From Pseudanabaena cinerea FACHB-1277 (GTDB lineage Bacteria; Cyanobacteriota; Cyanobacteriia; Pseudanabaenales; Pseudanabaenaceae): DNA of 39,990 nt. Of this stretch, positions 34,977-39,990 are shown piece by piece. The notes under the pieces are model-generated. The model had not been told where the DNA came from. It did not search any database and worked only from the letters and a program-made list of their open reading frames with translations. Every line of letters starts with the position of its first letter. The first letter of the stretch is position 1. The DNA is taken from contig NZ_JACJPY010000037.1 in NCBI RefSeq assembly GCF_014696345.1, positions 1 to 39,990 on the forward strand, given 5' to 3'. The translations under genes were made by a program, and so were the position numbers.

Positions 34977-36116
34977 TTAGAGGTTGGCTAAAACTTTGCG
35001 GAGATGTTTGAGAGCAGGTGTCACCATGGCCACAAAGTAGGATTCGCGGAGGCGGCGATCGTATACACTGCCATGGACATAACCGATCGCCCCTGCATGG
35101 AGCATTAAGGATTGCGAAGCCCTCAATGACAACTCAGAAGCGGTCGCCCTTGATTCAACTACTCCGCGCAATACATCTTTGCTAACCAACTGCCGACCAT
35201 TGCCGATCGCTTCTGCTAATCCGTAGGATTTTAGCCGCAATGCTTCCAATTCTGATTCCAACTCTTCGGGGCGATCGTCAAGGTATTGATTGACGTGCTG
35301 CTTAGTGCGGTCGATTCTTCGCATGAGGTCAATGCAATTTTGGGTCAAACCTAGTCCCATACCCACCTGCATCAATATAAAGCCTGGTTTGATATATTCC
35401 ACATAGCGATCGCAGGGAGCAGCCAAAATCCAATCATTGCTAATAAATACGTTCTTAAATAAGCATCTAAAAGTTCTTGTGCCTTCCAAAGCAATGAAAT
35501 GAACATCCTGCTTTAGTTCTAGACCTGCCATTCCACCTTGGGCGATCGCCATCAAGTAGTCATCGGTCCCAGCGATTTGGGCTGAGACTCCAAACAAATG
35601 ATTTTCGCCCAAATTTGACACCCAAGGCAATGTGCCATTGAGAATATAGCCACCTTCACAGGGGGTTGCGACAATTTTGATCTTCTCAATTCCCGCAAAA
35701 TGCTTCATTGGATTCGATAAGCCTGTCGCTGCTAAAACTTCGCCCCTCGCAACTTTCGGCAAAACCTGCGATCGCAAAAATGTATTATCTGAATTTTGCA
35801 GATACCAAGCACAAGCATTGTGACACCAAACCATGAAGCCACTACTCAAACAGGTTTCCGACACCATCTCGATCGCCTTGAGAGCAGGCAATACACCCCT
35901 CTCTGTACCACCGCAATTAAGATCTACTCCCTGACCATAGGCTCCGATCGCCCCAATATGACGCAAAAATCCTTCTGGGTAGATACCTTGCAAGTCAATC
36001 TTGGTGACATCAGGGGCTAATTTTTGGGCGATCGCATCTTGCAAACTCTGCATTAAAGCCCTATCGGTAAGCAAATCTGGCGTTGATTGCTTAGGACTGA
36101 TTTCACTAACCTGCAT
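34977..36116 (-). CDS. acyl-CoA dehydrogenase-like flavoprotein
   Basis: I prefer the ATG at 36116 (379 residues); the frame can start at 36161. It has the three-domain acyl-CoA dehydrogenase fold: an N-terminal helical domain with GAIGAYGQGVDLNCGG, a beta domain with EVLAATGLSNPMKHF and GYILNGTLPWVSN (FAD/substrate loop), and a C-terminal helical domain with DRTKQHVNQ and ASQSLMLHAG. The typical catalytic Glu region is replaced by LHAGAIGYVHGS, so a normal dehydrogenation cannot be assumed. Relatives include flavin monooxygenase-like members acting on organosulphur or aromatic compounds. It lies downstream of the OsmC gene on the same strand, separated by two hairpins. Confidence 0.8.
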   Translation of the reverse strand: MQVSEISPKQSTPDLLTDRALMQSLQDAIAQKLAPDVTKIDLQGIYPEGFLRHIGAIGAYGQGVDLNCGGTERGVLPALKAIEMVSETCLSSGFMVWCHNACAWYLQNSDNTFLRSQVLPKVARGEVLAATGLSNPMKHFAGIEKIKIVATPCEGGYILNGTLPWVSNLGENHLFGVSAQIAGTDDYLMAIAQGGMAGLELKQDVHFIALEGTRTFRCLFKNVFISNDWILAAPCDRYVEYIKPGFILMQVGMGLGLTQNCIDLMRRIDRTKQHVNQYLDDRPEELESELEALRLKSYGLAEAIGNGRQLVSKDVLRGVVESRATASELSLRASQSLMLHAGAIGYVHGSVYDRRLRESYFVAMVTPALKHLRKVLANL

Positions 36117-36189
36117 TTTCTCTATTCTCCAAGCTTCTTTTATCAATTGTAATTCAGCCAAAAAAGGTTTGGTTAGCTTTAAATACTCT

Positions 36190-36234
36190 CTTGCTAATGG
36201 TTAGCATTGCGGCGCAACGCTAACCATTAGCAAG
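36190..36234 (-). terminator. long hairpin between OsmC and acyl-CoA dehydrogenase genes
   Basis: The 16-base arms CTTGCTAATGGTTAGC and GCTAACCATTAGCAAG are perfect. After one mismatch the stem continues with four more pairs around a three-base loop. It lies 46 bases after the OsmC stop on the - strand. Confidence 0.55.
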
Positions 36235-36242
36235 GGTTTTGA

Positions 36243-36273
36243 GTTTTCGTTTTGCCGTAGGCAAAATGAAAAC
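36243..36273 (-). terminator. second hairpin after the OsmC gene
   Basis: The arms GTTTTCGTTTTGCC and GGCAAAATGAAAAC (36243-36256, 36260-36273) pair with one wobble around three bases. It begins 7 bases after the OsmC stop, directly before the longer hairpin. Confidence 0.55.
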
Positions 36274-36280
36274 CGCCACA

Positions 36281-36820
36281 CTAAGCTAGTGATACTTCCA
36301 TATCAACAGGATTACGGAAAGTATTTGCCACAGGCGACCAATGGTTAGCATGGGCGAGCAACTCTGCAAGTTCTTCCTTAGTTGCGTCAGATTCAATATC
36401 CACCTTGACACGCACTGCACTAAAGCCTAGGCGCTTTTCTGATAGATCGCCGATCCCCCATACACCTGTGATATTGATATCCCCTTCAAGGTGCAGTTCT
36501 AACTTAGATAGGGTAATGCCGCGCATAATTGCATTAGCATGAATACCAACAGATAAACAGGAGCCAAGGCAAGCGAGAAGAGCTTCCGATGGGTTCGGCG
36601 CTGTATCTTCACCAAGCAATGTTGGTGGCTCATCAATAACGTGTTCTGGCAAGTTGCGGACATAGGTGAGGTTACGAAACTGACCTTCGCATACGGTTTT
36701 AACTTTTAAAGTGCCGATCACGTTAGGATTTGCCTGTGCTTTGGCGGCAAGTGCCTGTAGTCCATCTTTGCTTACGGGACGCAATGGGGTAATTACTGAG
36801 GCGGTTGCAGTTTGAGTCAT
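36281..36820 (-). CDS. OsmC family protein
   Basis: This is a protein of 179 residues. The OsmC core is clear: NPSEALLACLGSCLSVG on the central helix with C84 and C88, and a C-terminal strand pair ending ANHWSPVANTFRNP. OsmC proteins are thiol-dependent (hydro)peroxide reductases with one Cys on the central helix and a second in the AxxxCPV motif. Here the second position is Ser (S162), so a standard two-Cys peroxidase cycle is not available unless C84/C88 pair. It is followed by the acyl-CoA dehydrogenase-like gene. Redox or organosulphur metabolism is the likely context but is not shown. Confidence 0.87.
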   Translation of the reverse strand: MTQTATASVITPLRPVSKDGLQALAAKAQANPNVIGTLKVKTVCEGQFRNLTYVRNLPEHVIDEPPTLLGEDTAPNPSEALLACLGSCLSVGIHANAIMRGITLSKLELHLEGDINITGVWGIGDLSEKRLGFSAVRVKVDIESDATKEELAELLAHANHWSPVANTFRNPVDMEVSLA

Positions 36821-36928
36821 ATTTTTTGCTGATTATGGTTCAATCAAATAGAACGTTCTGTACAATTAAATACTATACAAGATTAAGACAATTCAGTATA
36901 GCGTGACACAAAATTAAAAGGCTAATAC

Positions 36929-36964
36929 CCATACACAAAAGTTTTGTCACACTTTTGTGTATGG
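36929..36964. terminator. 14-bp perfect hairpin between OsmC and TPR genes
   Basis: The arms CCATACACAAAAGT and ACTTTTGTGTATGG (36929-36942, 36951-36964) pair perfectly around eight bases. It lies 53 bases beyond the TPR gene stop on the - strand. A second, wobble-rich hairpin at 36990-37022 overlaps the TPR stop codon. Confidence 0.5.
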
Positions 36965-37016
36965 AAAAACAAACCCAGTATGGTTTTTAAAATGAGGAAG
37001 TGGCTACGCCATTTCT

Positions 37017-37796
37017 TCATTTGGTATGAGAGGTTATAAGCAACTGACTCAGGTATTCACGGGCTTGGATAGAGGTGGGATCAAGCGCGATCGCTGACTC
37101 TAGACAGGCGATCGCCTCATCAATATTGCCAGTATTGCTAAAAACGATCCCAAGATTAAAGTAAGCCTGGGCAAACTGCGGATCGATATCGATCGCTTCT
37201 TTATAAGCTAGGACAGCATCTTTGACCTGATCTTGCCGCAAAAAGGCACTGCCAAGATTGCAATGGGCATCGGCATAGGTGGGATCGATGGCGATCGCCT
37301 TTTGAAAACAGCTAATTGCTTGGGGCATTGCCCCTTGATCTTGGACAGCCGACAGTTCCGCTTGCCTTAGCCATAACACGCCCAAATTGTTATAGTCCCT
37401 TGCTTGCCAAATTGCCTCACTATGTTGATTTGCCCTTGCGTAGGTTTGCAGAATTATGTCAAGGGAGCTATTCGTCTGGATTTGGATCTGTACCAACGAT
37501 CGCCAACCAATTACTAGATCTGGATTAACCATTATTGCTTGTTCATAACAGGCGATCGCCTCAGCCACCTTGCCCCTCTGTTTAAAGCGATCCCCTAACC
37601 GACAATGATCCTCAGCCAGAAATTGCTCAGGGGCGATCTCCAAAGCCTTTTGCAAATGTGTAATCGCTAATTCGTCCCAACCCATCTGTTGGTAGGCATT
37701 GCCCAGACCTAGATGCGCCTCTAGAGACTGCGGCTCCATTTCAATGGTGCGACTAAAATTAGCGATCGCCTCCATAATTTGCGATGTATCATTCAT
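37017..37796 (-). CDS. TPR repeat protein
   Basis: I use the ATG at 37796 (259 residues). The longer frame starts one base beyond the tnpB gene, and its first 19 residues come from insertion-sequence DNA. The protein is almost entirely tetratricopeptide repeats of 34 residues, such as LGLGNAYQQMGWDELAITHLQKALE, NLGSAFLRQDQVKDAVLAYKEAI and NLGIVFSNTGNIDEAIACLE. There is no enzyme domain, membrane span or signal peptide, so it is a soluble scaffold with unknown partner. The insertion sequence ends just upstream of its start and may have separated it from its original promoter. Confidence 0.85.
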   Translation of the reverse strand: MNDTSQIMEAIANFSRTIEMEPQSLEAHLGLGNAYQQMGWDELAITHLQKALEIAPEQFLAEDHCRLGDRFKQRGKVAEAIACYEQAIMVNPDLVIGWRSLVQIQIQTNSSLDIILQTYARANQHSEAIWQARDYNNLGVLWLRQAELSAVQDQGAMPQAISCFQKAIAIDPTYADAHCNLGSAFLRQDQVKDAVLAYKEAIDIDPQFAQAYFNLGIVFSNTGNIDEAIACLESAIALDPTSIQAREYLSQLLITSHTK

Positions 37797-37853
37797 AAAA
37801 ATTGATGCTGTGGCTACAGATGTAAGCTTCCTAAAAAGGGATTTTTGAAACAC

Positions 37854-39038
37854 TCACCGAGCTGAAGCGACGGTGATTCTTAACGCATCACTGAGACTTG
37901 CTACCGAAGTAGTCTTATTGTCTCTCCGCATTCGTTTAGAGTCGTGGCAGTTCCCTATCCCGACTTTATCTATATTTTTAGCGGCATTCTCATCGCGGTC
38001 ATGAGTAGTCCCACAACTTAGGCAAGAAACAGTCCTGACACAGAGATCTAACTTACCCCATTGGTAGCCGCAATGGGAACAAACCTGACTGGTAGGCTCC
38101 CATCGACTAACTGTTGAGAAAGTTCTGCCATACTTTTCAGACTTAGCCTCGCAAAGAGTTCTAAATTCTCTCCATCCTTGCTGACTAATTGCCCGTGCAA
38201 GTTTGCGATTTTTGACCATGCCAGAAACATTGAGATCTTCTAAAGTGATTGCTTGGTTTTTGCGTACCACGACCGTAGAGACTTTATGTAGAAAGTCATT
38301 GCGAGTATCAGCAATCTTGGTATGTTTTTTAGCTATCCTCAAACGGGTTTTATGTCGCCTGTTAGAGCCTTTAGATTGCCTTGCTAATTTGCGCTGTAAC
38401 TTTCTAGCCTTTTTATCCAGTTTGGAGTAATTAGGGCTTTGAAACTTTTCACCCGTACTGAGTACAGCAAAGATTTTGATGCCTAAATCGATCCCTACCG
38501 TAGGATTAATTGGTTCAATATTTTCTGGTTCTATGTCCACTACAAAGCTAAGAAAATATCGGTTTGCACAGTCTTTAATTACTGTTACAGAGCTAGGCTC
38601 CGATGGTAGTTTTCTAGACCATATTGGTTTGATATCTCCTACTTTGGCTAAATAGACACTATCCCCAGAAAGAGAAAAAGCCGCTTTGGTAAATTCAGCA
38701 GATTGATTATTGGTTTTCTTTTTGAATTTTGGAAAACCAACTTTTTTACCTTTGCGCTTTCCTTTTAAAGAATTAAAAAAGTTACGATAGGCAACATCTA
38801 AATATCTTAGGGATTGCTGTAAGGGTACAGATGATACTTCTTTAAGCCATTGCCTTTCATCAGTCTTTTTTGACTGAGTGAGCATAGCTGAAAGCTTATT
38901 AAAACCAATCGCTTTACCAGATGCTTTGCAAAGCGCTAAAGCGTCATTCCAGACCACACGAACACAACCAAACAATTGAGCTAGGCTCTTTTGTTGTTGG
39001 TCAGTTGGGTAAAATCTGTATTGATATCTAGCTTTCAT
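37854..39038 (-). CDS. tnpB: TnpB, IS605-type RNA-guided nuclease
   Basis: This is a full-length protein of 394 residues. It has the N-terminal helix-turn-helix region (MKARYQYRFYPTDQQQ), the RuvC-like motifs GIDLGIK with D184, TLEDLNVSG with E267 and HDRDENAAKN with the final Asp (347/349), and a zinc finger CSHC...CLSC (320, 323, 339, 342). All catalytic residues are present. Family knowledge: TnpB is the ancestor of Cas12 and cuts DNA guided by an RNA from the element's right end. That RNA should overlap the 3' end of this gene and end near 37845, and its guide would be the flanking DNA in front of the TPR gene. Confidence 0.93.
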   Translation of the reverse strand: MKARYQYRFYPTDQQQKSLAQLFGCVRVVWNDALALCKASGKAIGFNKLSAMLTQSKKTDERQWLKEVSSVPLQQSLRYLDVAYRNFFNSLKGKRKGKKVGFPKFKKKTNNQSAEFTKAAFSLSGDSVYLAKVGDIKPIWSRKLPSEPSSVTVIKDCANRYFLSFVVDIEPENIEPINPTVGIDLGIKIFAVLSTGEKFQSPNYSKLDKKARKLQRKLARQSKGSNRRHKTRLRIAKKHTKIADTRNDFLHKVSTVVVRKNQAITLEDLNVSGMVKNRKLARAISQQGWREFRTLCEAKSEKYGRTFSTVSRWEPTSQVCSHCGYQWGKLDLCVRTVSCLSCGTTHDRDENAAKNIDKVGIGNCHDSKRMRRDNKTTSVASLSDALRITVASAR

Positions 39039-39089
39039 TGCTTATGCTAAAATTGGTCTGTAGGTTTATTATACATTGGTCTGCTTAAA

Positions 39090-39491
39090 ATGACAACTCA
39101 TTTACGCAAGGAACGACATAGTGTTTCCGACCTTAAAATACATTTGGTCTGCGTTACAAAATATAGACGCAAGATTTTTACTTCTGAGAGCCTTACTGTA
39201 ATTGAAAAATCTTTTAAAGAAGTGGCAGCAAAGATGGATTTTCAAATACAGGAGTTCAATGGTGAGTCAGATCATATTCATGCTTTGATTGAATACCCAC
39301 CCAAGCTGTCTGTATCTCTAATAGTTAATGCCTTAAAAGGTGTCTCAAGTCGAAGATACGGTCAAGCTGGCTATACTAAACCTTATGGAAAGGATGCACT
39401 ATGGAGCCCAAGCTATTTTGTTTCTTCTGTTGGAGGTGCGCCCTTGGAAATTCTTAAACAGTACATTCAAAACCAAGAAAAGCCGTGCTAG
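39090..39491 (+). CDS. tnpA: TnpA, Y1 HUH transposase of IS200/IS605
   Basis: This 133-residue protein is the normal length. The HUH motif is DHIHALIEYPP with H62 and H64. The single catalytic tyrosine is Y125 in KQYIQNQ, and the family block KYRRKIF is present. It cuts and joins single-stranded DNA at the element ends to move it by a peel-and-paste route. The gene appears intact, so the element may still be mobile. The stop codon lies inside the subterminal hairpin at 39483-39499. Confidence 0.94.
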   Translation: MTTHLRKERHSVSDLKIHLVCVTKYRRKIFTSESLTVIEKSFKEVAAKMDFQIQEFNGESDHIHALIEYPPKLSVSLIVNALKGVSSRRYGQAGYTKPYGKDALWSPSYFVSSVGGAPLEILKQYIQNQEKPC

Positions 39492-39625
39492 AAGCACGGG
39501 GTTTTAAACCCAATTTTCTGATAACTACAATTCGTATAGCCCTTGATTTGCATGACAATGTGAATTTGTTGCAATTTTAGGTGTTTGGTTTATTAGCGAT
39601 CGCCTGTTCGAGTGAGTAAGCAAAC

Positions 39626-39658
39626 AAAAAAGCAGCCTGTATGACGGACTGCTTTTTT
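39626..39658. terminator. bidirectional rho-independent terminator
   Basis: The arms AAAAAAGCAG and CTGCTTTTTT (39626-39635, 39649-39658) make a stem with T runs on both strands. It lies between the convergent tnpA and IS630-type transposase genes and can serve both. Confidence 0.75.
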
Positions 39659-39687
39659 ACTAGGCGAGCATACAGCCTATTGAGGAA

Positions 39688-39990
39688 TTAAGGGGTACAA
39701 TAGCAGCATTTGGAAAACCAGTTTGAGAAGAAAGATTTATCGAGCAAAAGAAAGAATGTTTTCAAGACAATCTGGATGACAAGTAAACAATGCGGTTTAA
39801 ATTTGCGAACAAAGGACTTCAGTACCGACCACAGCATTTCAATGGGATTAAAATCAGGAGAATGGCGAGGTAAATATAAAGGCTTTGCGCCAGTAGCCGT
39901 AATCAGTTGCTGCACTTGAGCCGATTTATGGGAGTTGAGATTGTCCATCACCACCACATTGCCCGAGGATAGATGAGGACATAAATCATC
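39688..39990 (-). CDS. IS630-family transposase, C-terminal part (continues past the window)
   Basis: The reading frame continues to the right edge at 39990, so the start is outside the window. The visible part holds VVVMDNLNSHKSAQVQQLI with the second catalytic Asp, then YLPRHSPDFNPIEMLWSVLK with the final Glu of the DDE triad. It ends in FFSNWFSKCCYCTP, the usual C-terminus of cyanobacterial IS630-type transposases. No frameshift is visible in this part. The element end should lie between the stop (39688) and the terminator at 39658. Confidence 0.9.
   Translation of the reverse strand, partial: DDLCPHLSSGNVVVMDNLNSHKSAQVQQLITATGAKPLYLPRHSPDFNPIEMLWSVLKSFVRKFKPHCLLVIQIVLKTFFLLLDKSFFSNWFSKCCYCTP

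Larger units (their letters stand above)
37845..39520. mobile_element. IS200/IS605-family element with divergent tnpA and tnpB
   Basis: tnpB (- strand) and tnpA (+ strand) start 51 bases apart and point outwards, the IS605/IS608 layout. The likely right end lies just beyond tnpB: a TCAA-type cleavage sequence (TTGA on the + strand at 37845-37848). The left end lies after tnpA, where a hairpin CCGTGC-TAGAA-GCACGG (39483-39499) overlaps the tnpA stop. Exact boundaries are not proven; the outer limit on the tnpA side is an estimate. Confidence 0.75.

Noticed and set aside
37797-37853. N-terminal 19 residues of the TPR protein from the upstream ATG
   Set aside because: These bases belong to the right end of the IS605-type element and its flank; the TPR sequence starts after the Met at 37796.

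Overview
The window reads as the chromosome of a cyanobacterium. The HIP1 octamer GCGATCGC recurs throughout, inside genes and between them. The gene families are cyanobacterial in character: a NrtA/CmpA-type cyanate transporter with cyanase behind a perfect NtcA promoter, phosphoketolase, STAND/TPR ATPases, Uma2 and Rpn-like nucleases, and a divergent IS200/IS605 element. A filamentous Pseudanabaena-like species is plausible, but the sequence alone does not settle the genus.

Layout. (1) 1-9.3 kb, + strand except the Rpn gene, is an accessory island. It holds the tail of an ISXO2-like transposase, a 5'-truncated P-loop ATPase, a multi-pass membrane ATPase, an NB-ARC/TPR STAND protein with seven phased 120-bp repeats, a DUF3800 protein, an Rpn/PD-(D/E)XK protein, a relic of a second STAND/TPR tail and a broken ISAs1-type transposase. 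(2) 9.3-18.2 kb is more housekeeping-like: phosphoketolase, an acyltransferase, DUF309 plus a partner gene, a GT4 glycosyltransferase, tRNA-Lys(UUU), a hypothetical gene and a MOSC protein. (3) 18.3-25.7 kb holds six genes on the - strand in transcription order: class III aminotransferase, zinc dehydrogenase, HAD phosphatase-dehydrogenase fusion, glucokinase, nucleotidyltransferase and EamA exporter. Together they could make, modify and export an amino sugar or aminocyclitol; this is inference and is the best candidate for an undescribed system here. (4) 25.9-28.5 kb: a Uma2 nuclease and a PiT phosphate transporter. (5) 28.8-33.5 kb: cynA-cynB-cynD-cynS followed by a TetR regulator, with a textbook NtcA-activated promoter upstream of cynA. 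(6) 34.3-37.8 kb: an EF-hand protein, an acyl-CoA dehydrogenase-like protein, an OsmC protein and a TPR protein. (7) 37.8-40 kb: a complete-looking tnpA/tnpB element and an IS630-type transposase running off the right edge.

Two further patterns stand out. Many 3' ends carry perfect or wobble-only 14-16-bp hairpins with very short loops, each of different sequence and mostly without a U-tract. Several intergenic gaps hold small repeat or MITE-like elements. All homology calls are from reading motifs; no search was run.
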